From Symbiodinium natans (taxonomy: Eukaryota; Sar; Dinophyceae; Suessiales; Symbiodiniaceae): DNA of 64,000 nt. The notes beneath the pieces were generated by a model that made no database searches, had not been told where the DNA came from, and was given only the letters and a program-made list of their open reading frames with translations. Made by a program: the position numbers and the translations under genes. Positions 16,287 to 27,022 of this stretch are shown here, piece after piece; position 1 is the first letter of the stretch; every line of letters begins with the position of its first letter. The stretch spans positions 316,001-380,000 of the forward strand of contig CAJNDS010002097.1 in the NCBI GenBank assembly GCA_905221605.1. Reading direction: 5' to 3'.

Positions 16287-16439
16287 TCATGCTCTTCCAG
16301 CTGGCCTGCTGGGCCTTTTCTGGAAGCCGACCGGACTCCCTTTGATCCTCTCGCCAGGGTCTCGCCCACCAAGCCTCTGGAGGCGACGGGCGGCAATGAC
16401 ACTGACCACTTCTTCGGCCTGTTCCTCATGCCAAGTCTT
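16287..16439 (-). CDS. Longer exon, possible C-terminus
   Basis: 50 codons open to TGA at 16287-16289. Contains WHEEQAEEVVSVIAARRLQR and DPGERIKGSPVGFQKRPSRP. The first part could be a short coiled coil. The stop falls just before a CCCTAAA array, so this is either a real C-terminus or a frame error at the array edge. Confidence 0.48.
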   Translation of the reverse strand, partial: KTWHEEQAEEVVSVIAARRLQRLGGRDPGERIKGSPVGFQKRPSRPAGRA

Positions 16440-16536
16440 CTTGCGGTTTAGGGCATAGGGTTTAGGGTTTAGGGTTTGCAGTTGTCCTTGACAGCATAGA
16501 ACAGCTCCTTGGATGTAAAGAAGATTCGAAAGACAC

Positions 16537-16722
16537 CCTAAGCCCTAAACCCTAAACCCAAAACCCTAAACCCCTAAACCCCTAAACCCCTAAACCCCTA
16601 AACCCCTAAACCCCTAAACCCTAAACCCTAAACCCCTAAACCCCAAAACCCTAACCCTAACCCCTAAACCCCAAACCCTAACCCTAAACCCTAAACCCTA
16701 AACCCTAAACCCTAAACCCTGA
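16537..16722. repeat. Mixed CCCTAAA / CCCCTAAA array
   Basis: Long block with both 7- and 8-base units. The 8-base CCCCTAAA type also dominates 33397-33600 and 11590-11650, and CCCTAAAA is seen at 32490-32560. Confidence 0.8.
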
Positions 16723-16793
16723 AGCCCCCGGTCCTGTGCTGGGAGGCCAACTTGGCACTCGGCTGGCAGGCTCCAGCTGCTCCAGGCGGAGGC
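16718..16793 (-). CDS. Exon, member of a duplicated exon set
   Basis: After taatgag reads 25 codons containing WSSWSLPAECQVGLPAQDRG, then CAGG|GTTTAG. Confidence 0.5.
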
Positions 16794-16951
16794 CTCATTA
16801 GGGCTTAGGATGTGGGTTTAGGGGGTTTAGGGTTTAGGGTTTAGGGTTTAGGGTTTAGGGTTTAGGGTTTAGGGTTTAGGGTTTAGGGTTTAGGGCGAGT
16901 TAGAGTCAGGCGTAGTCAGGTTTCAAGATGTTTCAAGGGCTTGGGGTGTAT

Positions 16952-17097
16952 CATGGGTTTCCCTACTACCCCCCTCTATACTACCCTGCAAAAGGCTCCC
17001 CCCTCGATTAACCGTAATTAGGCCCAATTTTCCCTAAACAGCCTTAACTTTGGTGGGGGAAACCTAGGCAAGGTAGTGTAGTAGCGGAACCCATGAG
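16952..17097. mobile_element. IR-J element
   Basis: catgggtttccctactaccc ... gtagtgtagtagcggaacccatg: terminal inverted repeat of about 20 bp with ctatactaccc / ggtagtgtag inner arms. Other copies 52523-52836 and 62018-62172. Confidence 0.62.
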
Positions 17098-17528
17098 TAC
17101 AGGTTGAGGGTTGGTTTAGGGTTGAGGGCACGCGCTCTTCCGGGGCATGGATGTTGGGAGCGAAGGGCGGTAGGCGAACTCGGGCGCAGGTGTCCCATTT
17201 TCAGTTACGAATTCTGGGCTCTAAGCTGTACAGCTTTTGGGGTCTTCAGGGGTTCTCCATCTCTGTTGTGGCCCTTTGTTTGCCTCTACCTCTTTACGTC
17301 CCGATTTTAGCCTTTGGGCTGATTGCAGCAACCACTTCCCGAAATCGCCCTAGCCCCTTCTGCCGTCAAAGACATAGGGGAAACTCAATAACAGCCCAAA
17401 CAGAAGCTCAACCTGGAATCTATGAAGTTTATGAAGCTCGACCTAACATTGACTCTAATGCCCTGGCCCTGGCTTTTGCTGGCGCGGATAATCCACGCGA
17501 CGCTGGGCAGTGTCAGGAGCATGATGGC

Positions 17529-17985
17529 TCAAACTCTTTGGGAACAGTTGGCCTGATGCCCTGACCACGCCAAGTGGATCTTGATTAGGAACCGTTCTAG
17601 GGTGCGTTTGCCGCATGTGCGGCCATTGACCTTCCGCGACAAGCGGGCCACCTGGCCGACAAATTTCCCCGCGGCCTCACAAAGGTGAACCCACATATCA
17701 ACTGCTGGCTTAAACACACAGCAGTGTGTTTGAAGGAATGAAGACTGGGTTCGAAGTGATACTGTGGAAGCTTCATGGCAAAGGACTCAGCAGCAAGAAA
17801 TGAGTAGGCGGAGCAAAACAGCTTCGTGGCGTCCATTGCTTTCTTAGCCTCTCCACGGCTGAGCCACACACCTCCTCGGTGCACAAATCCCCAAAATAGT
17901 GACCCTGAAGCTCTCCGCCTATACCCTAATTGCGAACATCCCTGAACAGTTTTTTCGGGCTTGGGATATCTCCAGGCCTTCAAGC
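17529..17985 (-). pseudogene. Frameshifted remnant of a dinoflagellate-type repeated protein
   Basis: Minus frame 1 (17706-17885) contains EAKKAMDATKLFCSAYSFLA and YHFEPSLHSFKH. About base 17710 the sense moves to another frame, which contains KPAVDMWVHLCEAAGKFVGQ and ARLSRKVNGRTCGKRTLERF and stops at 17529. The change falls in a gctgtgtgtt run, so one inserted or lost base would join them. From memory, a P-x-L/H-H-x-F-x-H motif followed by a SR-x-V-N..RT..R-F/Y-L tail is common in uncharacterised dinoflagellate proteins. That link is an inference, not a search result. An intron may lie upstream of 17885. Confidence 0.5.
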
Positions 17986-18059
17986 GCTTACTGTGTAGGT
18001 TGCTGAAGTCTTAGGCCCCTTGAAGCCCCCCCCCCCCCGCTCTGTCAGATAACCATCCC

Positions 18060-18720
18060 TTTAAGGACAACGCTCTCGTGAGCCCTAAGCAGTTTAGGGT
18101 TTAGAGGCTAGAGGTAGCCCTAACCCTAGACCCTAAACTCAAACCCGAAACCCTAAACCCCAAACAAAAACAGAAAGGGTACTAGCCCTAAACCCTAAAC
18201 CCTAAATCCTAAACCCTAAACCCTAAACCTTAAGCCCTATACCCTAAACAAAACAGGAAGACCCCCTATGGAGACCGCTACAGGCGACTCCCCAGATTCA
18301 GGCCCCCGGCAAGACTGTAGCCTTGGTAGAAGGGCGATGATGTAGGGTTTAGGGTTTAGGGTTTAGGGTTTAGGCGTTAGGGTTTAGGGTTTAGGGCGTT
18401 AAAGTCAACCCCCATAAAATCTGTAAAGGAATCTCAAACGAACCCCCCAAACCCTAAACGCTTAGGGTGCAGGGTATCGGGTTTTCGGGCTTGGTAAAGC
18501 CGAAAACCCGTAAACCCTGAATCCTAAACTCGCCTGTAAAACCCCTGAAAACCGTAAACCCTAGACCCTATCAACCCTACATAAACCCTAAACCATAAAC
18601 GCTAAGCCTAAAGCGTGTTCTTGGGAATTTCGGGAGCTTTTTGCGAAAGTGCCCACAGTTCCGGCAGCGAACGAGGAAAGAAAGCTTAGGGCTTATAATT
18701 ACAGTTTAGAGTTTAGGACT
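18060..18720. other. Heptamer-rich stretch with one weak exon
   Basis: Arrays at 18184-18232 (C) and 18344-18395 (G) flank an island whose minus frame contains IALLPRLQSCRGPESGESPV with donor GTCTCC at about 18270. The rest is degenerate heptamer. Confidence 0.35.
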
Positions 18721-19021
18721 TGGACCTAGATATGTACCGTCTTCAGGGTTGTACTTGCAGCCGCCCAAGTGGCCTACCTTATGAGTACACACCTTCACGT
18801 CGGGCGAGGAGTGGGCGCGGTGTTCAGGGTTTAGGGTTTAGGGTTTTGCAACCGACTGCACAAGACTCTTCACGATGCCTACATGGGCCTCTCGTATTTC
18901 CTTGGGGCCGTTGGCTGTTTAACGGCTGTAGCTCCAGGCATTATAATAAGGCATTACCCTAAAAACCCTAAACCCTAAACCCTAAACCCTAAACCCTAAA
19001 CCCTCAACCCTAAAATACAAC

Positions 19022-19110
19022 CCGAAGTCGCAACCATTCAGTTGTCTCTGTCACTGGGCCCAGAAACGCACGCGAAGTTCCACTCGCCGGTTCTCCCAGT
19101 CCTCGCAACC
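19022..19110 (-). CDS. Exon candidate bounded by heptamer sequence
   Basis: Begins after TTTAG. One frame contains LGEPASGTSRAFLGPVTETT and ends CGG|GTTG; a second reads EDWENRRVELRVRFWAQ then stop. Both look natural, so the frame is uncertain. Confidence 0.4.
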
Positions 19111-19203
19111 CTAAACCCTAAACCCTAAACCCTAAACCCTAAACCCTAAACCCTAAACCCTAAACCCTAAACCCTAAACCCTAAACCCTAAACCCTAAAC
19201 CCT
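19108..19203. repeat. CCCTAAA array, 14 perfect units
   Basis: Very regular block, followed after a few bases by a G-run at 19206. Confidence 0.92.
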
Positions 19204-19249
19204 GAAACACGAACGGGGGGGGGGGGGGGGGTCGGGGGCTTAAAGCTAC

Positions 19250-19327
19250 GGATGCCTGTGATGCCCTCTGGGACCCAGAGCGTGTTCGTCTCAGTTGAGG
19301 GTTGGGCAGCTACCACCACACCCGTGG
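19250..19327 (-). CDS. Exon candidate
   Basis: Acceptor gtgcag, 25 codons containing TGVVVAAQPSTETNTLWVPE and GITGI, donor C|GTAGCT. Confidence 0.5.
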
Positions 19328-20543
19328 CTGCACGAGTTTAGGGTTTAGGGTTTAGGGTGATTGTTTTTCTGAGGACCCCCTCCCCCCTCCCCCAACAATT
19401 CAGCGCCCTGTGGTGTACAGAATCTCTTCTGGGAAACTTGGGTAAAGCGTTCAGGGCTTCAGCAGGCTTGGGTAGACCCATACCCCAGGATTTCCGAGGC
19501 AGAACCAGAAAACCGGTCTGGCGAACCTGACCAAAATTCTAGGTGACGAGATTCTGTGCACTGTTAGGAGGCCGGACCCAAAGCCCTAAGACCTGAACCC
19601 CAAACCCCAAACCCTAAACCCTAAACCCTGAACCCCCCAAACCCTAAACCCTAAACCCTGAATCCCCAAACCCTAAACCCTAAACCCTATAATTTCAAAT
19701 CCTATAACCCTAAACCCTAAACCCTGATATGCCACATCCTGACCGTCAGAAGCCCTCTGCGAAGGTTTAGGACTCAAGGCCTCTTGGGCTTGGACTCAAG
19801 GGTTTAGGGTTTAGGGTTTAGGGTTTGGGGGGTTTGGGGTTTAGGGATTGGGGTTTAGGGTTTAGGGCTCAAGGCAGGTGCCTCGCGAAGAGGAGGCGAG
19901 CGCACGACTCGATCTTCCTGCGTCGCAGCAGACATCATGGTACTTGGAGAGCCTTTTTGCGCCATGCATGCTTGTATATGTATATATGTGTCTATGTGCG
20001 TCTATACGTGTCTATACGTACGAATTCTGGAAAAAGGCATACACGTAGAATCAACTTTATACCCTCAACAAATGGGACACTGCCAAAAGACAGGTTCCGC
20101 AAGGTGCATATGTATAAGACAAGGTCAGACCACTTCCTAGGATTTGCGGGGGTACGAGTATCACTTGTAGGCCACATGGCCCATAAGCTTACTCCTAGAT
20201 GGCAACTCAACCCTAAAGCCTAAAATGCAGCTGTCTCAGCCGGCAGGGTCCGGACCACATGCCATCTAGGCCATAATCACAGGTCTCGAAATCAGGGTCG
20301 CTTTTCTGGGGTCCCTGTTAGACACGCGTAAACCCTGAGCCCTTCCAAGAAGCCCCAAATATGTAGTGTACCCAACATCCTCGAGACTCGAGGGTTAGGG
20401 CTTGGGGGTTTTGAGATGAGGGAGCACAAAGGTCGGGGATGGGAACTTGTACCCCAAGTCTTGAACCCTAATCCTTTAACGCCAAAAACCCCAAACACTG
20501 AATCCCAAACCCGAAAACCCTGAGGGTGTGGACTCTCGTGCAC

Positions 20544-20582
20544 CTCGGGGGCAGATTGGTAGCGGCCGCTTTGATGCCAGTC
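20544..20582 (-). CDS. 39-nt exon with strong splice sites
   Basis: Acceptor ctcctcacag, 13 codons DWHQSGRYQSAPE, donor GAG|GTGCAC. Confidence 0.52.
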
Positions 20583-20761
20583 CTGTGAGGAGAGGCGTCC
20601 GACGAAACCTCCTCCCCTCAGGCCACTAACCCGTTAAATGCTTCTAGGGGCCAGACTGAGAGTACCCCAAGCCCTGCCTAAACCCCCAAACCCCAAACCC
20701 TAAACCCTGAACCCTCAACCCTATTGAGGTTGACGAGAAAAGCTGGTCTCGGACACCTAGC

Positions 20762-20873
20762 CCTCGCAGGAGCCGGTTGCACTCTCAGACAAGATGCCCG
20801 TGTCTATCAGCTCCAGAACTTGTGGCGCGTGCGTCTGGTCGTGATTGAGCAATGCCCCATCTTCGGAATTATC
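20762..20873 (-). CDS. Exon following a heptamer acceptor
   Basis: Begins after TTTAG; 37 codons contain SEDGALLNHDQTHAPQVLEL and DTGILSESATGSCE. A GC donor (GAGG|GCTAGG) avoids an in-frame TAG. Plus is also open. Confidence 0.48.
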
Positions 20874-20931
20874 CTAAACCCTCCTAAACCCCAAACCCCA
20901 AGCCCCAAACCCCAAACCCTAAACCCCAAAC

Positions 20932-21043
20932 CCCTTTGCGTCTTCTGCCGCGCTTGTGAGCTTGTCTTGCATCTCGGACATTTGGCCCTCAGAGACTTGG
21001 CAGACTTCTTGCCCTTCGGTTCGGCGGCATGTCTCGGCAAAAA
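20932..21043 (-). CDS. Exon candidate, coiled-coil-like
   Basis: Acceptor tcctgcctccag, frame contains CRRTEGQEVCQVSEGQMSEM and DKLTSAAEDAK, ending before GGTTTGGGG. A second frame is Lys-rich with CPRC. Open on three frames. Confidence 0.45.
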
Positions 21044-22002
21044 CTGGAGGCAGGATGGGGTACGTCTGTTGCCTTAGGCAGCAAACACAAACCTGCCGTG
21101 TGACACGTCCTACCCCCAAAACACAAAACTCAAAACCCTAAACCCCAAGACCGTAAACTCCTAAATCCCTGCAGGGTGCTCGAGTTTGAGTTTGGCAGCC
21201 CCTTAAAGTCAAAAGAGGGAAAGAGACCATATTAGGGGACCATGTAACCTCGCTTAAATATAGACACCTGAGCACTAGCAAACCTGTAAACCCCCCTATA
21301 GGGTTGATAGGGCTTGGGGTTTGGGGAACACTAACCTCTCAAGGTCACCCACGTTCCGTCACCCTCTTCTGGGACCTCTTCGCCGGGAGAGGTCAGAGCG
21401 CGCCAGCTGTACCTCCACTTGGAGGCATGTGGTCAGTTGTAGGATCCTAGAGAAGAAGCATCGGTTAGAGAACTTCTCAAATGGGTAGCCTTTAGAAGTC
21501 CCTCTCGTTTCGGGCTTATTGAGAGCCAAACCCTACAACCCCACAAAGCCATCAACCCTGAAAAGCCCCAATAACCCCTAACAACCCCAAGCCACCAAAG
21601 AATTCACAAGATCCTGCGCTGCCCCCAGGACCAAAACCCTAACCAGCCCCCCCCCCCCCCCAAGCCTCGTCTGGTAGTTTTTGGGGTATGGGGTTTGGGG
21701 TTTAGGGTTTCGAGTTAGGGGTGATGACTGGGGAAACCCCCCCCCCCTCCCGCTTCAGCCCTAAACTGGGGGCTGCGGGCTGAGGCGCCCTACTATGGAA
21801 ATTCAACATTCCATGGGCGGAATCAGTTTTTTTCAACAGGGCTCTATGGGGCCTTCTCGTGTATTCCAAACAAGGGTTGCAGGGGCTTCGTAGGGTTTAG
21901 GCCTGAGCCGTGAATCTGAACCCGACACCCTAAACCCAACAACAATCACCCAACCCGACAACTCTCTGTGGTGGAATCCTGACCGCAAACGGTAAACCGT
22001 AA

Positions 22003-22118
22003 ACCGTAAACCCTAAACCCTAAACCCTGAACCCTAAACCCTAAACCCTAAACCCTAAACCCTAAACCCTAAACCCTAAACCCTCAACCCTAAACCTCAA
22101 ACCTCAAACCTCAAACCT
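22003..22118. repeat. CCCTAAA array changing to CCTCAAA units
   Basis: Perfect units grade into four CCTCAAA units next to exon 22117-22200, so a single-base variant has itself been amplified. Confidence 0.8.
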
Positions 22119-22200
22119 CAAGGCAGGCGCACTGCCAGCGCAAGCCGTGGCCCTCTGAGACCCAGGGAAGGAGGGGCTCCTCCAGGACCTCAGGGTCCCC
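22117..22200 (-). CDS. Exon candidate
   Basis: Frame contains PEVLEEPLLPWVSEGHGLRW and QCACLE, donor GAG|GTTTGAGG made by the variant heptamer. Confidence 0.5.
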
Positions 22201-22208
22201 AGTAGTTT

Positions 22209-22345
22209 AGGCTTTAGGGTTTAGGGTTTAGGGTTTAGGGTTTAGGGTTTAGGGTTTAGGGCTAGGGTTTAGGGTTTAGGGTTTCGGGTTTCAGGGTTTC
22301 AGGGTTTCAGGTCTCAGGGTTTAGGGTTTAGGGTTTTAGGGTTTG
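22209..22345. repeat. TTTAGGG array with TTTCAGGG units
   Basis: Includes a run of three 8-base TTTCAGGG units. Degenerate TTTAGGG/TTGAGG sequence continues to 22590. Confidence 0.8.
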
Positions 22346-22744
22346 GGGCTTGGAGTTTGAGGTTAAGGGTTCAGGGTTTAGGGCTTGGGGTTGGGGGCTT
22401 AGGAGCTTGTTGTTTAGGGTTTGGGATTGAGGTTAAGGGTTTTGGGTTTAGGGCTTGTCTTAGCGGCTTGTAGGGCATGATGTTCTGGGTTTACGAGTAG
22501 GGTTTGGGATTGAGGTCGCGGCTGAGGGCTTGGGGAGGTTTAGGGAAGATGTATGGGGTGCTACTTATGCTGTAGGTCTTTAGGGTTTATGGGATTTCTA
22601 AGTCAGAAACTTGGGGATCAGGATCAAGGGCCAGAAGCTGCGGGTTTGGGGTCCTTTCTGGTTCAAGAAATCCAGGGTTTAGGGTTTAGGGGGTTTAGGG
22701 TTTAGGGTGTTTAGGGTTTAGGGTTTAAGGTTTAGGGTTTAAAC

Positions 22745-22843
22745 CCAAGAAGGTGTTGACTCGATCGAACTCGTTCTGACAGAGCAAGCCAGAGCAAGCC
22801 GGAGCTGCTGGGTGATTGACCATCAAAGATCTGCTTGGTTGCT
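22745..22843 (-). CDS. Exon with IR-G-like acceptor
   Basis: Starts after GTGTCATCCTAG and reads 32 codons containing SRSLMVNHPAAPACSGLLCQ and NEFDRVNTFL, ending TTGG|GTTTAAAC. The acceptor copies the IR-G/IR-C end CATCCTAG. Confidence 0.55.
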
Positions 22844-22958
22844 CTAGGATGACACAGAAGCCCACGCTATGAACCCTAAACCCTAAACCCTAAACCCTAA
22901 ACCCTAAACCCTAAACCTTAAACCCTAAACCCTAAACCCTAAACCCTAAACCCTAAAC

Positions 22959-23024
22959 CCTCATCTGAGCAGGACGGTCTGGACCAACGTCCGTCAGGCT
23001 CGCCGAGCAGCATGAAGAAGTGCA
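22959..23024 (-). CDS. Exon candidate
   Basis: Frame reads LHFFMLLGEPDGRWSRPSCS and DE, then GAGG|GTTTAG. The 5' border is not certain. Confidence 0.42.
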
Positions 23025-23446
23025 GGGTTGAGAGTTTGGGCATCGCTCGGTGAAGAGACCCTCAACTCCCCTGCCCTACACTCCAAACTCCTACCCCCTA
23101 AACTCCCCAAACCCCCTAAAGCGACATTCTGCCACAAGGGCCAAACTGGCGTCATCCACGCGCAAACAAAACAACCCACGAACAAAACAAACAAAACAAG
23201 CAAGCAACGCGAACAAAAAACAAAAACAAAAGCACAAGGAAACCACCCACACAGAAACCACCCCCGTCATCCCTAACCCGCGCCCTCGCATCGAACCCCA
23301 AACCCTAAACCCTAAACCCCTAAACCCACAAACCCCGAAACGCCTAGACCCTAACCCTAAACCCTATATAAACCCTAAACCCTAAACCCCAAACCCCAAA
23401 CCCTTAACCCTAAACCCTAAACCCTACCCCCCCCCGCCCCCCCACC

Positions 23447-23548
23447 CCCCCTGTGGGGGCAGCCAGTGGAGCTGGGTTCGCCGACCCAGGCGAGGAAGAC
23501 CACCAGCGAAGCCCCATCTGAGGCAACCTCGTCGACCAGGATGGGGAG
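23447..23548 (-). CDS. Exon candidate
   Basis: After aaaccag reads LPILVDEVASDGASLVVFLA and WVGEPSSTGCP. Hydrophobic in the middle. The 3' border falls in a C/G-rich run. Confidence 0.45.
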
Positions 23549-23615
23549 CTGGTTTAGGGACCCTAGGGTTTAGGGTTTGGGGTTTAGGGGTTAGGGGTTA
23601 GGGTTTAGGGTAAAC

Positions 23616-24124
23616 AAGTTGGGGTGGTCCTCCTTATACTAACAGTCATTAATGGCGATTATAGTACTCCCTATTATACCCTATAAATCCCCAGAATCAA
23701 CTCTATAAAGAGTTTTTGAAGAGGATATAGGGTATAATGGGCTATTAGTTATTAAGCCCCATATATCCTCAGAATCAACTCTATACAGAGCCGTTTTAAA
23801 GAGGCTATAGGGTATAATGGGCTATGAGTTATTAGGCCTTATATATCCCCAGAATCAACTCTATACAGGGCCTGTTTAAAGAGGGTACAGGGTATGCTAT
23901 GAGGCCCTACAATCCCCATCGTCAACTTAATGAAAGACTTTGTTTAAGAGGATATAGGGTATGATGGGGTATTTGTTATTAGGCCCTATAATCCCCTTAG
24001 TCAACTCTATCAAGAGCTTGTTAAAGAGGGTATAGGGTATAATGGTCAATTAGTTCTTGGGCCCTGTAATCCCCTTAGTCAACTCTATAAAAGGCTTGTT
24101 AAAGAGGCTATAGGGTATAATAGC
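23616..24124. repeat. Six-unit satellite of about 80 bp, seeded in an IR-F half element
   Basis: Starts with the left half of IR-F (ccttatactaacagtc), then six units with (a/t)gtcaactctat(a/c)aagag and gaggctatagggtataatgg at spacings of about 82, 80, 67, 78 and 79 bp. The third spacing reflects a deletion. No coding frame. Confidence 0.75.
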
Positions 24125-24468
24125 CCGTCCTGGGAGGGACCAGTGACTGCCATGGTTTTTTGTGTTCTAAGGTAGAGACCAGTGAGGACTACGTATTTGG
24201 TCACCCCAACACCCTGAGCAACCAACCCAGCACCGAAGAAATGCCCAAGCATGCCCTAAACCCTAAACCCTAAACCCTAAACCCTAAACCATTAACCTTG
24301 CTAAGCCCTTCGGGCCCGAGGCCAAGACCAAACCCTCAAACTTAGTGTCGCACCCTCGTTTGGGTGCGGGTTTAGGGTTTAGGGTTTAGGGTTTAGGGTT
24401 TAGGGTTTAGGGTTTAGGGTTTAGGGATTAGGGTTTAGGGTTTAGGCTTTAGGGTTTAGGGTCCCCCC

Positions 24469-24747
24469 TGAACAGTCGAAGCTGATTTTGTCCCTGGTTA
24501 CACGGTCCATGGGTCTTTATATGATTTTGAAAGGGATGAGGTGTTATGTATTTTAAAGAGGGACAACGAGGCCCGGCGATTGATTTTCAAGGCGCGCCAC
24601 ACGAATTTTCTTACGACACCTGGAAGACTTGACTTAATTGCGGACCCAACTCTAGACCAGACCCCCAAACAATCACACGGTCCCCCTACGAAACAGGGTG
24701 CAACATTACTGATCCCACAAAATACAGGGGAAGGCTCATATGGGTAG
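24469..24747 (+). CDS. Plus-strand coding candidate, unknown
   Basis: Open from about 24469 to the stop at 24747. Contains ADFVPGYTVHGSLYDFERDE, VLCILKRDNEARRLIFKARH and TNFLTTPGRLDLIADPTLDQ. A natural charged/hydrophobic mix and AT-rich third positions unlike the GC-rich exons around. A minus frame (24498-24839) is also open. No family recognised. Confidence 0.35.
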
Positions 24748-24936
24748 CTAGAGGTATAGGGAGGTCCCTTATGTATCCCAACACAGGAAGCCGTGAATTC
24801 AGACCTTTCGCGGCCCCTCTTCCCTTCGACCCGCAACATGAAAATCTAAAGCCCTCACCTTCCCTTGACTTCCGCAAGTCCTCAACTTCCCATAGCTTCC
24901 CTGAGCCCTCGACCTCCCTTCACTTGCCTAAGATTG

Positions 24937-25050
24937 CCCTAAACCCTAAACCCTAAACCCTAAACCCTAAACCCTAAACCCTAAACCCTAAACCCTAAAC
25001 CCTAAACCCTAAACCCTAAACCCTAAACCCTAAACCCTAAACCCTAAACC
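24937..25050. repeat. CCCTAAA array, 16 perfect units
   Basis: Uniform block ending in a C-run. Confidence 0.92.
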
Positions 25051-25297
25051 CCCCCCCCCTCTCCACCTCCACAGACAGTTGCGGTGGTCTCGGTGGGGGA
25101 AGGTGCACCTCTGCGTGGTCTGCGGGCGTTTGTATCCCTCAGCACCCATGACCTCTTTGTGTAGGTTCTTACTATGTAGAAACTTGTAGGATTCATAAAC
25201 GGCTACTTACCCAAAAGTAACTTAAGGGGGGCTGTGCTTTGATAGGACTGTCCCGAAAGTCCTCGCCGTCAAGCCCCCAAAACCCAGGGTTTAGGGT

Positions 25298-25856
25298 TCA
25301 AGGCTTAGGGTCATAAAGCTTGTCTGTCTTGGGCCTAGGGACCTTGTAGGGATGCATTTGTAGACCCTGAAGCCTCATCAGTGGCTTAGTAGATAGGGGG
25401 CAAGATGTGTTGCAATAGAACGTTCTCGATTTTCCCGCGCTGTCGGCGCGATCCCTTATACATGTTTTTTGCTCCGCGGGGAGATCGCCATAATTTCTAA
25501 GGAACCCCTGAGACCCTTTCATCCCACACACACATGAACTCTCTAAGTTGCAATACCCAGGCGGTGCCTCTTCCCCCGTAGACCTTGACCTGACCTTAAC
25601 AACCGTAGAGAGCAAGCAAGCACATGTTACGTTACACCGCCTCTCACACCCCGCAATGGCCTTCGAGCCTTTGAGGGCTTCGGGAAGCACGATCCTGTTG
25701 GTATCTCTGCAAGACAGGCGCTAGCGTGGGCGCCGTGCGCTGTGAAAGCCAAGCAGGGTCCTGCCGGGCTTTGAGGATCCAGCGAGCAAAAACAACACTG
25801 GAATAAACCCTGGTGTTGAAAGCATACACTTGAAACCATGCCAAAGCAAGAAGCAT
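25298..25856 (-). CDS. Repeat-free coding-like block
   Basis: 560 bp without heptamers. Minus frames contain FNTRVYSSVVFARWILKARQ and LSQRTAPTLAPVLQRYQQDR (25650-25856) and, in another frame, VCGMKGSQGFLRNYGDLPAE (25298-25690). Like the 1.1-2.2 and 17.5-18.0 kb blocks it may be a decayed intron-poor repeated gene. Confidence 0.35.
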
Positions 25857-26261
25857 TGAAAAGTGCTCAAAGCTCTAAGGCGTTGGCGTTGTTATTGTCT
25901 TTGTTTTAGGGACGGGGGGGGGGTTGGGGCACGCATGGTTGAGAGACTGTTGCCTCCGCCGCAGGTGCCTGCCTTCGGCTAGCTCATGTCACGCGTTAGA
26001 ATTTAGGGGCACACGCCGGGACCCTTGAGGTTGTACCCTTGGGTTTTGGGGAAGCTTTTCACATGTCCTTGAGGTGGTATAAGGGCCATATTCGTAATAA
26101 TCGTATTAAGGGGAACCTTTAGGGGTATAACCTTCGGGATACGAGCCTTAATCCTTTGAAACCAGGCCGGAAACTGCAGAGCTAAGTTCTTAACTCGTCA
26201 CAAGCATTTACAAACCAAACCCAGCATCAATTAGAACTGCTGGTTAGAGCCTTCGAACAAA

Positions 26262-26310
26262 TCCTGAATGCGATCCTCTTGAGCCCAATAATTGGAAAAT
26301 ACAACGCTAG
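26262..26310 (-). mobile_element. IR-G fragment
   Basis: cgatcctcttgagcccaata matches the IR-G middle; the ends are lost. Adjoins the exon 26322-26431 donor region. Confidence 0.5.
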
Positions 26311-26321
26311 CCGAAGTAAAC

Positions 26322-26431
26322 TTATAGGCCCCGTGCCACCTTCCGGGCGTTGCGCGCCCAGTCGTTCCAGGCCGGAAGGCTCTCCGGCACATGATTCCTG
26401 GGCGTACTGTGGGGAATTCAGCTCCTCGCAT
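26322..26431 (-). CDS. Exon following a heptamer acceptor
   Basis: Begins after TTTAG; 36 codons contain LNSPQYAQESCAGEPSGLER and LGAQRPEGGTGPI, donor A|GTTTAC. Confidence 0.52.
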
Positions 26432-26523
26432 CTAAACCCTAAACCCTAAACCCTAAACCCTAAACCCTAAACCCTAAACCCTAAACCCTAAACAGGGCGT
26501 TAAAAGGGGAGTGGTACCTGACC

Positions 26524-26625
26524 TAGGATTGACCTTAACACCCCTTAAAAAACATTTCTAAATGGAATCCTCTTGAGCCCAATAAGGGCAAAATGAAATA
26601 TCCTAAGGGCCTACGGGCCTACCTA
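26524..26625 (-). mobile_element. IR-G element, intact copy
   Basis: Plus: cctaggattgacctt ... cctcttgagcccaataaggg ... aagggcctac...ctacctag. On minus GTAGGCC ... CCTAG. Confidence 0.62.
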
Positions 26626-26867
26626 GAAGCCCTCATCCCTAAACCCAAAACCCAAAACCCTGGGTTTAAACCCTACACCCTAAACCCCAACTTTGGGTAT
26701 TTGTTTCACTAACTATGTATGTGTATACACACATATATATATATATATGTGTGTGTATACGCATATACGGCTACCTGTTGCGGTAGATTTTGCTTTTGCT
26801 TATATGCGGGAACAGGTTCTACGTTCGAAGGATGCGTGCAGGGTGCGAAAGTGCAGGCGGGGGGCGG

Positions 26868-27022
26868 GAACCCTAAACCCTAAACCCTAAACCCTAAACC
26901 CTAAACCCTAAACCCTAAACCCTAAACCCTAAACCCTAAACCCTAAACCCTAAACCCTAAACCCTAAACCCTAACCCTAAACCCTAAACCCTAAACCCTA
27001 AACCCTAAACCCTAAACCCTAA
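26868..27022. repeat. CCCTAAA array, 22 units
   Basis: Longest C-orientation array in the window; one unit has lost a base (ccctaaccctaaa near 26970). Confidence 0.92.

Larger units (their letters stand above)
10001..20000. repeat. Interstitial TTTAGGG arrays, 10-20 kb
   Basis: CCCTAAA: 10020-10067, 10377-10475, 10567-10605, 11403-11436, 13178-13237, 14819-14860, 15196-15240, 16223-16286, 16537-16717, 18184-18232, 18958-19013, 19108-19203, 19593-19690. TTTAGGG: 10167-10225, 10750-10795, 11011-11032, 11140-11239, 11525-11668, 13855-13925, 14046-14090, 14972-15100, 15360-15550, 16810-16895, 18344-18395, 19801-19870. Confidence 0.88.

Noticed and set aside
18720-18962. 80-codon plus frame
   Set aside because: It runs through a heptamer array; a minus exon (KQPTAPRKYERPM, donor GTAGGC) in the same island is more likely but also weak.
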